NCBI GenBank assembly: GCA_015061115.1
Contig: SUXE01000001.1
Location: forward strand, 62,001-126,000
Origin: Bacteroidales bacterium
GTDB lineage: Bacteria > Bacteroidota > Bacteroidia > Bacteroidales > Paludibacteraceae
Reading direction: 5' to 3'
Length of the DNA: 64,000 bases
A program made the position numbers and the translations under genes. A model generated the notes under the pieces. It was not told the origin of the DNA and searched no databases. It saw nothing but the letters and a program-made list of their open reading frames with translations. Positions 7,656 to 16,790 of this stretch are shown here, piece after piece (positions within the stretch are counted from its first letter, which is position 1; every line of letters begins with the position of its first letter).

Positions 7656-9065
7656 ATGTCAAGAAAGAGAAAAGAACTTCCGATATTGGAGAATGTCACT
7701 ATCGCCGACATTGCTGGAGAAGGCAAGGCGATTGCGAGAATTGATGATATGGTGATTTTTGTACCATATGTTATTCCTGGTGATGTGGTTGATATCCAAG
7801 TTACAAAGAAGAAACATAGTTATATGGAGGGCCGTGCGTTGAGAATCGTTACTCCTTCGCCAGACCGTATAGCTCCTATGTGTTCGCATTATGGAGTCTG
7901 TGGTGGTTGCAAATGGCAGGTGTTGCCTTACGAGTTGCAGATCAAACACAAACAGAATCAGGTGGAGAATGTGCTTCGTCGCATAGGAAAAGTTGAACTT
8001 CCTGAGATAACTCCTATTCTCGGCTCAAAGGAGACCACTTATTATAGAAACAAACTTGAATTCACTTTCAGCAACAAGCGTTGGTTGACAGATGATGAGG
8101 TGAAGGCAGGTGTCCAGTATGACGATATGAACGCTCTTGGATTCCACATCCCAAGTATGTTTGATAAGGTGCTTGATATAGAGAAGTGTTATCTTCAGCC
8201 CGAGATTTCCAACCGTATACGTACAGAGATCAAACAATATGCTAAAGCTCATGATTTGGCTTTCTTTGACCTTCGCAACCGTGATGGTTTCTTGCGTAAC
8301 ATCATAATCCGTACAGCTGGAACAGGAGAGGTGATGCTTATCGTGGTGTTCTTCAAGGAGGATGAGGCTAAACGAGTAGCTTTGCTTGACCATTTGGCAA
8401 CGACTTTCCCTGAGATCACAAGTCTTATATATGTGATCAACGGAAAGGCTAATGATACAATCACTGACCAGCAGACTATTCTATATAAGGGACGTGACTT
8501 TATCGAGGAGGAGATGGAAGGTTTGAGATTCAAGGTAGGTCCGAAGAGTTTCTATCAGACTAACACTCTCCAGGCTTACGAATTGTATAAGGTGGCACGT
8601 GAGTTTGCTGATTTGAAACCGGAACAGACTCTTTACGATTTGTATACAGGAACAGGAACTATCGCATGTTTCTGTGCCGGACGTGTGAAGAAAGTAGTCG
8701 GTATTGAGTATGTGCCAGAAGCTATTGAAGACGCGAAAATCAATGCTGCCAACAATAATATTGACAACGCGACATTCTTTGCCGGAGACATGAAGGATAT
8801 CCTGACTGACGATTTCGTCGCTCAACATGGACGTCCGGATGTTGTGATCACAGATCCACCACGTGACGGTATGCATCAGGATGTGATCAAGGTATTGCTC
8901 AACACAGCTCCGGAGAAAATCGTTTATGTCAGCTGTAATCCAGCCACTCAGGCAAGAGATTTGACTCTCCTTGATGAAAAATATAAGGTTGTGAAGGTGC
9001 GTCCTGTGGATATGTTCCCTCACACTCATCATGTGGAGAATGTGATCCTTTTGGTTAAGAGATAA
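7656..9065 (+). CDS. rlmD: 23S rRNA (uracil-5-)-methyltransferase, RlmD/RumA family
   Basis: A 469-residue SAM-dependent enzyme that makes 5-methyluridine in RNA. A TRAM domain is at residues 11-68 (IADIAGEGKAIARIDDMVIFVPYVIPGD). Fe-S cluster cysteines 76, 82 and 85 are in MCSHYGVCGGCKW. The SAM-binding motif DLYTGTGTIACF lies near 328, TDPPRDGM near 399, and the nucleophilic cysteine in YVSCNPAT is Cys427. Length and order match RlmD-type enzymes, although the exact target uridine (1939, 747 or both) cannot be fixed from sequence. It heads a plus-strand group and is followed by a weak hairpin. Confidence 0.92.
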   Translation: MSRKRKELPILENVTIADIAGEGKAIARIDDMVIFVPYVIPGDVVDIQVTKKKHSYMEGRALRIVTPSPDRIAPMCSHYGVCGGCKWQVLPYELQIKHKQNQVENVLRRIGKVELPEITPILGSKETTYYRNKLEFTFSNKRWLTDDEVKAGVQYDDMNALGFHIPSMFDKVLDIEKCYLQPEISNRIRTEIKQYAKAHDLAFFDLRNRDGFLRNIIIRTAGTGEVMLIVVFFKEDEAKRVALLDHLATTFPEITSLIYVINGKANDTITDQQTILYKGRDFIEEEMEGLRFKVGPKSFYQTNTLQAYELYKVAREFADLKPEQTLYDLYTGTGTIACFCAGRVKKVVGIEYVPEAIEDAKINAANNNIDNATFFAGDMKDILTDDFVAQHGRPDVVITDPPRDGMHQDVIKVLLNTAPEKIVYVSCNPATQARDLTLLDEKYKVVKVRPVDMFPHTHHVENVILLVKR

Positions 9066-9078
9066 TATAATATGTAAT

Positions 9079-9099
9079 GGGCGGGTGCAGAATCCGCCC
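9079..9099 (+). terminator. Weak terminator after rlmD
   Basis: GGGCGG and CCGCCC form a 6-bp stem over a 9-nt loop, followed by TTTGCTATTAT. Read-through to the next gene is plausible. Confidence 0.45.
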
Positions 9100-9135
9100 T
9101 TTGCTATTATGAATCGGTTATAAAATTAGAACTAT

Positions 9136-10284
9136 ATGCTATTTAGGATCCTTTTGTATGCTATTGTTGCGGACTTTTATATTTTCTTCAGATATGTCTG
9201 GAGGAAATGTCGATGGTCTACAAGGATAATATATGCGATATTCTCATTGCTCACTTATGTGTTTTCGGTGTTGTTGTTTAGAAAGTATTTTCTAACTGAT
9301 TCTGTGTCCGAGTTATATGAAATAGGCATAATCTTGGGTGTGTTTTTATCCGTATTTGTCAGCAAAATGATATTCTTTATAGTTGACGTATGGACTCTTA
9401 TCTTCAAGACAAAGGTATTGAAATGGATCGCTGTTGGATTGACCGCCTGGGGTTTCTTATCGTGTATGTATGGCATGATGTTTGGAAGGTTCAATATTTC
9501 CGCCAAACGGGTCACTGTTGAAAATAAGAGTTTGCCTCGTAATTTCGATGGTTATAAAGTCCTGCAAATCTCAGATCTTCATTTGTCAAGTTTCTATGGT
9601 GATGAAAAGATCGTGTCGGAGTGGGTGGATATGATGAATGCGGAAAATCCGGATATTATATGCATGACTGGAGATATAGTAGCTGTATTTGCGGATGAGA
9701 TGCTTCCTTATATGGATGATCTGAAACGATTGAAAGCGAAAGATGGCAAATATGCTATTCTTGGAAATCATGATTATGGTGATTACCACAGGTGGAAGAC
9801 GGAAGAAGAAAAGGAGGCTCATAATGAGAGACTCAGATCGTTGATCAGATCCGCAGGTTTTGATCTTCTGCTGGATGAATACAGATTGTTGACAAAAGAA
9901 GGTGATACACTGGCGGTTGTCGGTCTGGAAAACAAGGGAGAGTCACCACGAGAAGATAAAAATGGAAATTTGGAGAGGGCGGAGACAGGGTTGACTGTCG
10001 ACACGAGACTCCTTCTTTCTCATGATCCCGATCTTTGGGAGATGCATCTTAATGGCGACACCAAATACTTCTTGACATTGTCCGGCCATACACATGCAAT
10101 GCAGGCTGGAATAGAAATCGGAGATTGGGAATTTTCTTTGTCATTTTTGAAATATCCATATTGGCATGGCTTATATGAAAGAAACGGCAACCAGATTTTT
10201 GTCAGCAGAGGAATTGGGTGTAACGTTATTCCTATAAGATTTGGTATGACACCTGAATATGCAGTCATTACATTGAAGAGATGA
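9136..10284 (+). CDS. Membrane-anchored metallophosphoesterase (YaeI-like), copy 1
   Basis: 382 residues. The N-terminal 120 residues hold about three hydrophobic segments (LLYAIVADFYIFF, AIFSLLTYVFSVLLF, AVGLTAWGFLSCMYGMMFG). The remainder is a calcineurin-like phosphoesterase with all metal-ligand motifs: ISDLH, TGDIV, LGNHDYGD, LSHDPDLW and SGHTHAMQ. Such enzymes hydrolyse phosphodiesters, some on lipid substrates (YaeI, LpxH-like). Catalysis would face one side of the inner membrane. The next gene (10330) is a close paralogue over its whole length, so this is a tandem duplication. Confidence 0.88.
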   Translation: MLFRILLYAIVADFYIFFRYVWRKCRWSTRIIYAIFSLLTYVFSVLLFRKYFLTDSVSELYEIGIILGVFLSVFVSKMIFFIVDVWTLIFKTKVLKWIAVGLTAWGFLSCMYGMMFGRFNISAKRVTVENKSLPRNFDGYKVLQISDLHLSSFYGDEKIVSEWVDMMNAENPDIICMTGDIVAVFADEMLPYMDDLKRLKAKDGKYAILGNHDYGDYHRWKTEEEKEAHNERLRSLIRSAGFDLLLDEYRLLTKEGDTLAVVGLENKGESPREDKNGNLERAETGLTVDTRLLLSHDPDLWEMHLNGDTKYFLTLSGHTHAMQAGIEIGDWEFSLSFLKYPYWHGLYERNGNQIFVSRGIGCNVIPIRFGMTPEYAVITLKR

Positions 10285-10329
10285 TGGATGTTCTTGAATT
10301 CTTACAAACAAATTAAAATTATGTGATTT

Positions 10330-11487
10330 ATGCTAAGTAGATTTTTCTTCTTTTTTCTAATAGGTCTTTTTCCTGATATTTATATATTTTTCCGTTATAT
10401 ATGGAAGAAATGCCAGTGGCGTACACAGGTGCTTTACACTGTGTTCTCGCTGTTGTGCTTTGTCTTGCTGGTGCTGATGTTCGGAGTCTATTCAACATCT
10501 GAGTCTGTGGCGACACTGTATGAGACGAGTATGGTGATGAACGCACTTATTTCTGTGTTCGTCGTAAAACTGCTTTTCAGTATTGTCGACGTGTGGACAT
10601 TGTTTTTTAAGTCGAAGATGTTGAGACGTGCGGCATTTGTCTTTGCTGCGTTCGGTTTCCTGACATACGCATACGGAATAATGTTGGGAAGGTTCAACAT
10701 GTCAGCCAAATATATCACGGTAGAGAACAAATCATTGCCGCATCATTTTGACGGTTATAAAATCCTTCATATTTCAGATTTCCATCTTGGCAGTCTTTAC
10801 GGTGATGAGGAGACCGTGTCGAAATGGGTGGATATGATGAATGCGGAGAATCCCGACATGATCTGTTTCACGGGTGATATCGTCTCTATATTAAGCGACG
10901 AGATGTCTTCACACATGGATGCGTTGAAACGGTTGAAAGCCAAGGATGGAAAGTTTGCGATCATAGGCAACCATGATTATGGAGATTACCACAAGTGGAG
11001 CAGTCGGTCCGCACGTGATGCGAATTTAGCGAAGACAGAGGAAAACATTCGTCAGGCAGGTTTTGATCTGTTGTTGAATGAAAACAGATCGATCTATAGG
11101 GATGGAGATTCCATATCAGTTGTAGGAGTTGAGAACTGGGGTCGACCACCGTTCCCGCAGAATTGTGATTTGAAAAAGGCGGAGACGGGAGTCGCATCGT
11201 CTACTCGCATCCTTCTTTCACATGATCCAGATTTTTGGGAGTATCAGCTGGAAGGTAACAATGATTATTTTTTGACACTGTCTGGACATACCCATGCGAT
11301 GCAGTTTGGAATAGAAATAGGAGATTGGGAAATCTCACCGTCTTCCCTGAAATATCCATATTGGCATGGAATATATGAGAAGAATGGGCGACAGATTGTA
11401 GTGAGCCGAGGCATCGGATGTACGGCAATTCCATTTAGAATCGGAATGTCGCCTGAGTATATAATCATCACATTGAAAAAACAATGA
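10330..11487 (+). CDS. Membrane-anchored metallophosphoesterase (YaeI-like), copy 2
   Basis: 385 residues, with the same layout as the upstream copy: hydrophobic N-terminal segments, then a phosphoesterase domain with ISDFHLG, TGDIVS, IGNHDYGDYHKW, LSHDPDFW and SGHTHAMQFG. One difference is visible in the first motif (DFH instead of DLH), but the Asp and His metal ligands are retained. Both copies share long blocks such as VSKWVDMMNAENPD versus VSEWVDMMNAENPD. Its stop overlaps the start of the NIF3 gene as ATGA (11484-11487), so the two are translationally coupled. Confidence 0.88.
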   Translation: MLSRFFFFFLIGLFPDIYIFFRYIWKKCQWRTQVLYTVFSLLCFVLLVLMFGVYSTSESVATLYETSMVMNALISVFVVKLLFSIVDVWTLFFKSKMLRRAAFVFAAFGFLTYAYGIMLGRFNMSAKYITVENKSLPHHFDGYKILHISDFHLGSLYGDEETVSKWVDMMNAENPDMICFTGDIVSILSDEMSSHMDALKRLKAKDGKFAIIGNHDYGDYHKWSSRSARDANLAKTEENIRQAGFDLLLNENRSIYRDGDSISVVGVENWGRPPFPQNCDLKKAETGVASSTRILLSHDPDFWEYQLEGNNDYFLTLSGHTHAMQFGIEIGDWEISPSSLKYPYWHGIYEKNGRQIVVSRGIGCTAIPFRIGMSPEYIIITLKKQ

Positions 11488-12581
11488 AAGTATCAGAATT
11501 AGCAAAATATCTTGATAATGAGTTCCCATTGTCGCTTCAAGAGAGTTACGACAATTGTGGTTTGCAGGTTGGCGACGGGAATGTGGAAGTCTCTGGAGTG
11601 CTTTTGGCGATTGACGTCGTGGAAGCCACTTTGGATGAGGCTGAGGAGAAAGGATGTAATTTTATATTGTGTCATCACCCGTTGATATTCAAGGGGGTAA
11701 AGCGGATCACAGGGAAAAATTATATAGAACGAATCCTGCACAAAGCAATCAAGAAAGACATCGCTATTTATGCTGCCCACACCAATGCCGATAAGATAAT
11801 CGGAGGAGTGAGCTATAAGATGGCAGAAAAATTATCGCTTGTGAATGTGGCTCCGTTAGAGGCTGAAAATGAGCCGGTTTACAAAGTAGTTGTTTATGTT
11901 CCGGTAGCTGACAAACAGAAAGTTTCTGATGCTGTGTATGCAAACGGAGGCGGCACGATCGGAGCCTATGATTGTTGCAGTTTTTCTGTAGATGGTGCTG
12001 GTACGTTCAAAGCCAACGAGGGTTGCAATCCCTATGTAGGCAATATCGGTGAGATACACGTGGAGAAGGAGAGCAGGGTGGAGTATGTTGTCAGCCGACG
12101 CAATCTGTCGAAAGTGTTGCATGCGGTAGAAAAGGCACATCCGTATGAAGAGCCTGCGATAGATGTGATAAAGCTTGAAAACACCATCGTCTCAGCAGGA
12201 ATGGGAGTCGTTGGAGATTTGGAGACTCCCGTCGCACCGATAGAATTCTTGAAACGTGTGAAAGAGATTTTCCGTTGCGATATGTTGAAATATACAGACA
12301 TAGATAAAGTCGAGACGATACGACGTGTCGCATTGTGTGGCGGCTCAGGTTCGGATATGGTAGGCTTGGCAAAAAGTAAGGGAGCGGACATTTTGGTGAC
12401 TGGAGATGTGAAGTATCATCAGTTTTTTGATAGCTATGATGGCCCAATTATTGCAGATATTGGACATTATGAGAGCGAACAATACACAAAAGAGATATTT
12501 TTTAATGTATTATCAAAAAATAATATTAAATTTGCGGTTCAGAATTCAACTATAAAGTCGAATCCTATAAATTATTTATAG
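11484..12581 (+). CDS. NIF3-like dinuclear metal-binding protein
   Basis: 365 residues of the NIF3/YbgI (GTP cyclohydrolase 1 type 2-like) family. Metal-site motifs: CHHPLIF with His64/His65, AAHTNAD near residue 97, and GHYESEQY near the C-terminus. The middle (about 125-230) holds the PII-like insert found in the longer, YqfO-type members. The molecular function of the family is not settled. The start overlaps the preceding stop by ATGA. The next gene follows after 3 bp, a pairing (NIF3 plus zinc-ribbon coiled-coil) that is common in Bacteroidota. Confidence 0.9.
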   Translation: MKVSELAKYLDNEFPLSLQESYDNCGLQVGDGNVEVSGVLLAIDVVEATLDEAEEKGCNFILCHHPLIFKGVKRITGKNYIERILHKAIKKDIAIYAAHTNADKIIGGVSYKMAEKLSLVNVAPLEAENEPVYKVVVYVPVADKQKVSDAVYANGGGTIGAYDCCSFSVDGAGTFKANEGCNPYVGNIGEIHVEKESRVEYVVSRRNLSKVLHAVEKAHPYEEPAIDVIKLENTIVSAGMGVVGDLETPVAPIEFLKRVKEIFRCDMLKYTDIDKVETIRRVALCGGSGSDMVGLAKSKGADILVTGDVKYHQFFDSYDGPIIADIGHYESEQYTKEIFFNVLSKNNIKFAVQNSTIKSNPINYL

Positions 12582-12584
12582 ATT

Positions 12585-13349
12585 ATGGCAGAGGCTAAAG
12601 AGATTACAGTAGAAGAGAAACTAAAGAAATTGTATGATTTGCAGAAGGTAATGTCGCAGATCGACAATCTACGTGCTGTGCGTGGTGAGCTACCATTGGA
12701 GGTTAAAGACCTTGAGGATGAAGTAGCTGGTTTGGAGACACGTATTGCTAATTTGGATAACGATATTAAAGATCTAAACTTTAAGATCAATCGTCATAAG
12801 AGCGATATCGATTTGGCCAAAGGTCAGATGAAAAAGTACCAGGATCAGCAGAACACTGTACGCAACAACAGAGAATACGATAATCTTGCAAAAGAAATTG
12901 AATATCAGGGTCTTGAAATCCAACTTTCTGAGAAGAGAATCAAAGAAGGAGAGAGAGACATTGAGAATAAGACTCAGGAATTGAAGTCTACAGAAGAGTA
13001 CTTGCAGGGAAGAAAACAAGACTTGGATCAGAAGAGAGAGGAGCTTACATCAATCATCGCCGACACACGCGCTGAGGAGGAGAAGTTGATGGAGAAGGCT
13101 GAGAAACTTGAGAACAAGATCGACGAGAGACTTCTTTCAGCATTCAAGAGAATCAGAAAGAACGCACGCAACGGTTTGTCTGTTGTTACTGTTCAGAGAG
13201 ACGCTTGTGGTGGTTGTTTCAACCGTATCCCACCTCAGAGAATCGCTGATATCCGCACTCGCAAGAGAGTTATCGTTTGTGAGTACTGTGGTAGAATCTT
13301 GGTTGACCCAGAAATCAACGAGAAAAAGAAAACTACAACTGCAGAATAA
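12585..13349 (+). CDS. C4-type zinc ribbon / coiled-coil protein (COG1579-like)
   Basis: 254 residues. About 170 residues of charged heptad-like coiled coil (LEDEVAGLETRIANLDNDIK and on) precede a C-terminal zinc ribbon with CGGCFNRIPP and CEYCGRIL, four cysteines in two CxxC pairs. It belongs to the family often annotated as nucleic-acid-binding Zn-ribbon protein. Cytosolic; no signal or membrane segment. It starts 3 bp after the NIF3 stop and ends at a strong terminator, so it is the last gene of the plus-strand group. Function unproven. Confidence 0.88.
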   Translation: MAEAKEITVEEKLKKLYDLQKVMSQIDNLRAVRGELPLEVKDLEDEVAGLETRIANLDNDIKDLNFKINRHKSDIDLAKGQMKKYQDQQNTVRNNREYDNLAKEIEYQGLEIQLSEKRIKEGERDIENKTQELKSTEEYLQGRKQDLDQKREELTSIIADTRAEEEKLMEKAEKLENKIDERLLSAFKRIRKNARNGLSVVTVQRDACGGCFNRIPPQRIADIRTRKRVIVCEYCGRILVDPEINEKKKTTTAE

Positions 13350-13365
13350 GCAGAATAATCAGATA

Positions 13366-13404
13366 AAAAAAAGAGACGCACATCACAGTGCGTCTCTTTT
13401 TTTA
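13366..13404. terminator. Strong bidirectional terminator
   Basis: AGAGACGCAC (13372-13381) and GTGCGTCTCT (13388-13397) form a perfect 10-bp stem with a 6-nt loop, with an A-run on the left and a T-run on the right. It ends both the zinc-ribbon gene (plus) and the FISUMP gene (minus). Confidence 0.9.
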
Positions 13405-13418
13405 TTCAATGTGTTTAA

Positions 13419-14192
13419 TTATTTCGTGGCACGAACCGCACGCACAGAAAATCCAATTTTACGTCTGTATCCGGCAGAGAAAGCAATAAATTCAGAAATG
13501 CTTAAATCATAAGCATTAGAATTATGATCTATCCCGAAAAGCGAAGACGACCAATAACAGCCAAGTGTTCCTTCTGGGTAAATATCGCCTTCATCAGAAA
13601 GTGCACCAGCAGCAGGGAAAAAAATGAAGTTGCCGTTAGAGGCGGTGAATTTTACTCCTTTCACTCCGTTGACCTCTGCCCAACTATACTCGCAATTATC
13701 GATAAGTTCATTGACTTCGTCGGCTGTAGGCATACGCCAATCGGAACCCCAGTTTGCTGTCGCAGCGTCGTCCTCCGGAAGTAATGTCACAAGACTGTCT
13801 ACTGAATTATATTTTAATAGGGAGTCATACGACCAAGAATTTTCGGATTCATCCCAAATGGACAATCCCCATTTGTATGTATTCCAATCATATACATCCT
13901 TTGGTGAAGTTTCTCCCCAAGCGAAGTAATCACCGTATTCTTCTGGTTTTGTGGCTCCGATGTTGCAGGTTGCCCATATAGTACCGCTTGGCAGGTTGAG
14001 GTCAACACATTTGTTAATGGAAGATGTAGTGTCGACGGAATCTGTTTTATCTTCAAATATCACTTCTTCGACATCATTCACGTCAAATTTTACAATTTGG
14101 CCATCATTGTTTTTCACGCACATAAATGTTGTTGCATAGGAGGATATTCCTGATGCTGCAAGTAGAATTGTAATAAGTAATTTTTTTCTCAT
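13419..14192 (-). CDS. Secreted FISUMP-domain protein
   Basis: 257 residues. The signal peptide is at residues 1-20 (LLITILLAASGISSYA). A short beta segment follows (MCVKNNDGQIVKFDVNDVEE), common in front of Bacteroidales surface proteins. The FISUMP domain (Fibrobacter succinogenes major paralogous domain) follows, with its hallmarks: VDLNLPSGTIWATCN, GDYFAWGETSPK, DDAATANWGSDWRMPT, LIDNCEYSWAEVNG, FFPAAGA, CYWSSS and a C-terminal SVRAVRATK. The role of the domain is unknown; related proteins are cell-surface. Monocistronic, ending at the shared terminator. Confidence 0.85.
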   Translation of the reverse strand: MRKKLLITILLAASGISSYATTFMCVKNNDGQIVKFDVNDVEEVIFEDKTDSVDTTSSINKCVDLNLPSGTIWATCNIGATKPEEYGDYFAWGETSPKDVYDWNTYKWGLSIWDESENSWSYDSLLKYNSVDSLVTLLPEDDAATANWGSDWRMPTADEVNELIDNCEYSWAEVNGVKGVKFTASNGNFIFFPAAGALSDEGDIYPEGTLGCYWSSSLFGIDHNSNAYDLSISEFIAFSAGYRRKIGFSVRAVRATK

Positions 14193-14448
14193 CTTAATTT
14201 TTTGATTAATTGATTAGTTCTTTTGTTGCAAAATAAATAAAGTTGGTTATTCCTGTACGTTATTTTAATAGTTATAGACTTATTGTAATATGATTGTAAT
14301 GAAAAGATTTAATAATGCATACATTCTTCATTTTCGATAACTTGAAACTTATGGTGTGATTTCATGTATTTATCTTAGATATATTTTTATTTTAGCGGCA
14401 AAAGAAGATTTTTTAACAACATTGTTTTTAGAATTCTCTCTGTTGTTT
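14193..14448. other. AT-rich intergenic region between divergent genes
   Basis: No gene seen. It should hold the promoter of the FISUMP gene on the minus side; only near-matches to TAnnTTTG were found there (CAAAATAAA near 14228). The plus-strand promoter of the next gene is listed separately. Confidence 0.5.
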
Positions 14449-14480
14449 TTGCAATATTTATGTTAAGTTTAGTATCTTTG
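14449..14480 (+). promoter_or_regulatory. Promoter TTG-N21-TATCTTTG
   Basis: TTG at 14449-14451 and TATCTTTG at 14473-14480, with a 21-bp spacer. Transcription would start near 14487, 36 nt before the ATG of the next gene. Confidence 0.65.
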
Positions 14481-14522
14481 TTTAAGTTTGACTATCTAGT
14501 TAGAGTATAAAAAGGATAATAT

Positions 14523-15185
14523 ATGAGAATAAATATACTTATTTTGTTTTTGATTTTCACCGTTTCATTATTTTCCCAAGAGAAAGTGCGTATTAAAGGA
14601 TTCTATGAAGAGTCTTATAATCGTCTGGAGGTAGAGGATAGCTATAAAGATACTACGATATACCGCAAGCTTGGGTTCAAGGAGGCATGGAAGAAGAAAA
14701 AGGTGTGGACTCCGTGGAGCAAGGTGGAGGTGAAACGTAACAAAATCAACAATTATGATCAGTTGAGCCACAGATATATGCTCAACGTCTCGTACGACGA
14801 CATTATCGCGGATAGTGTGTGGTGTACGAATCAAGCAGTCGTGACAACCGCATTCCCTCTTGATATACAGGTGTTGTTGGATCAGATGGGGGAGAAATTC
14901 ACGTTTGATGGCATTCGTGATAAGGCAAAGTTCTACACAAAAGAGAACAATGATTTCTATCTCTACCGTCTTTATCAGTTTGACGGTTTTGCGTTGAAAT
15001 ATTCCTACACTTGGGATGAGATCAAAACCAGCAAGCGTTTTGAAAACGAACAGTCGAGGATCCTTTCTAATATTTGCGACGAGAGTGAACCCATCGACGT
15101 CTACTATTTCTATCAGGCAATCAGTTTCAAACCATTGGACGTGCCAACAGATTATGTGATTCCTACAAAGAAGAAGAGGAAATAA
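14523..15185 (+). CDS. Secreted protein of unknown function
   Basis: 220 residues with a signal peptide (about 1-19, LILFLIFTVSLFS followed by Q). The mature part is rich in Tyr, Lys and Asp and has no family I recognise. There are no lipobox, repeats or further membrane segments. It has a good promoter of its own and converges with the 529-residue minus-strand gene 15 bp downstream. Base composition is similar to neighbouring core genes. Confidence 0.6.
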   Translation: MRINILILFLIFTVSLFSQEKVRIKGFYEESYNRLEVEDSYKDTTIYRKLGFKEAWKKKKVWTPWSKVEVKRNKINNYDQLSHRYMLNVSYDDIIADSVWCTNQAVVTTAFPLDIQVLLDQMGEKFTFDGIRDKAKFYTKENNDFYLYRLYQFDGFALKYSYTWDEIKTSKRFENEQSRILSNICDESEPIDVYYFYQAISFKPLDVPTDYVIPTKKKRK

Positions 15186-15200
15186 TCTATCATAAAACTA

Positions 15201-16790
15201 TCATTCAATTCTATCCACAATTTCAAATCCAAATTGTTTTCTCTCTTCTTCAGTGTTGATTTTGAAACGAAGCATACTGTAAACCACGACAAAATAGCAG
15301 TCACCGTTGTTGAAATTGCAGATGCCCCATTCGTCGTGCAGGGTCAGCATGTCGAGACATGAGTTGAGTGATTTAGGAATTTTCAGGTATCGTGCTGACG
15401 GCATGTCTGGCAGATTGAGCATACGGATATCGGTTTTATCCAGAATGACGTAAAGATAGTCTTGCGTTATCGCATAGTGGTTTAATATAAGTGTGTAGTC
15501 ATCTTCAGCGAATAGATTGATTGTAGTCAGCTGTGGGTTTTGTAATGTCTTTATATAAAATCCGTCGTCTTCAATATGATACAGATTTTTAGGCAGCAGT
15601 GGCGAGCTGACACGGATTGTAGGATGGAAAGAGAGACGGGTTATTTTACATTCCTTATTTTCAGTAATCTTACAGTTGACCCATTCTTGAAGAAATTCGG
15701 TATTGTCATTCTCCACCATTTTTTTCATAAAAGTAGGGTGGCAGACGTAAAAAGATATCTTGTTCTTCTTCTCTTCGTAAATATAGCATTCGTGTTTTGT
15801 GTATTCCAGCCTTCTGTTTTCACTTATTAGGTTATACTCATACAGATAATAGCCATTCGACAACTTTTCAAATTTCCAGAAATGGGAGCCTGGAATCTCG
15901 TTGTCAGACCAGAATCCATCAAGATCAGGATAGATATAATTTATTTGTTTGTTGAATAGGAATGTGTTTTCTGCGGATGAATAGCCATAGACAACATCGA
16001 AAAAAATCTTTGTTATTATAATCAGATCGATGCGTCTGACTTCATCCTCATCATTCTCTTTCACCCACGTCTCGAATCTTATAAGTACAGGTGATGATCT
16101 CGCCTGTTCGGCAATATTGGCTTGTCTCGCATATTCACGCAAAAAATTCATGAGCAGATGGAAATCTCTCATTATCTGTTTTGCCGAACCTTTCTTTGAT
16201 GTGTAAGACGGGATCAGCCCTACCATAAGCAGGATAAAAATGGCTTGGAATAGCGTCGTCTTATTACCTTTTATCTTTTTTAGAATGGAAATCTTCTCGC
16301 TGTTTAGAAAAGAGATCTCAGATATGGATGATTCCGTGTCGACGGAATTGAAAAAATTGATGATGCTGAATATTTGCTCACGTTTGTTTTCAGCAATGGC
16401 ATCGCTGTTCAAATCTATCGAATAACTCCTTTTGAAATAAGAGGCGAAACAATCGCTGGCTATTTTATAATCACAAAGCAACGTCTCCAAGTCAAAATCT
16501 CCGTCAAACCAGTTCGACACCTCATTCGCCAGTTCGCAGAAAGTCGATTTTTGCCGGAACGGCACCATTGACGATGCATTGTTGGTCTCCATATCATAGT
16601 CGATATGGTCGCTCATACTTTTTCTGTCGCAAAACATCAGACATGTATTTGCGATCACGTTTATCATTTCTGCGTATTTTGTCCTTTGGGAGTCTTTCAT
16701 ATACATTAAAGCAAGAGCACAACAATTAGATTGATTCAAAAATAATCTGTTTTTTATGGTAGACGGCTCAATGTTTTTTTTGTTCATCAT
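15201..16790 (-). CDS. Orphan 529-residue protein
   Basis: No family recognised. The N-terminal 250 residues look helical and include one hydrophobic stretch (LFQAIFILLMVGLIPSY, near residues 181-197). The C-terminal half is rich in beta-type sequence with many Tyr, Phe and Asn and ends LRFKINTEEERKQF. No signal peptide. The start ATGATG at 16785-16790 overlaps the TGA of a small upstream reading frame (16787-16789), which implies translational coupling. The promoter is probably at 16978-16985. The gene lies in an accessory-looking block beside the structured RNA locus. Confidence 0.6.
   Translation of the reverse strand: MMNKKNIEPSTIKNRLFLNQSNCCALALMYMKDSQRTKYAEMINVIANTCLMFCDRKSMSDHIDYDMETNNASSMVPFRQKSTFCELANEVSNWFDGDFDLETLLCDYKIASDCFASYFKRSYSIDLNSDAIAENKREQIFSIINFFNSVDTESSISEISFLNSEKISILKKIKGNKTTLFQAIFILLMVGLIPSYTSKKGSAKQIMRDFHLLMNFLREYARQANIAEQARSSPVLIRFETWVKENDEDEVRRIDLIIITKIFFDVVYGYSSAENTFLFNKQINYIYPDLDGFWSDNEIPGSHFWKFEKLSNGYYLYEYNLISENRRLEYTKHECYIYEEKKNKISFYVCHPTFMKKMVENDNTEFLQEWVNCKITENKECKITRLSFHPTIRVSSPLLPKNLYHIEDDGFYIKTLQNPQLTTINLFAEDDYTLILNHYAITQDYLYVILDKTDIRMLNLPDMPSARYLKIPKSLNSCLDMLTLHDEWGICNFNNGDCYFVVVYSMLRFKINTEEERKQFGFEIVDRIE

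Noticed and set aside
8025-9032. Long minus-strand frames inside rlmD
   Set aside because: They mirror codon bias of a clearly conserved enzyme; the translated sequences show no family features.
13108-13512. Plus-strand 134-codon frame over the zinc-ribbon gene end
   Set aside because: It runs through a terminator and overlaps two well-supported genes.
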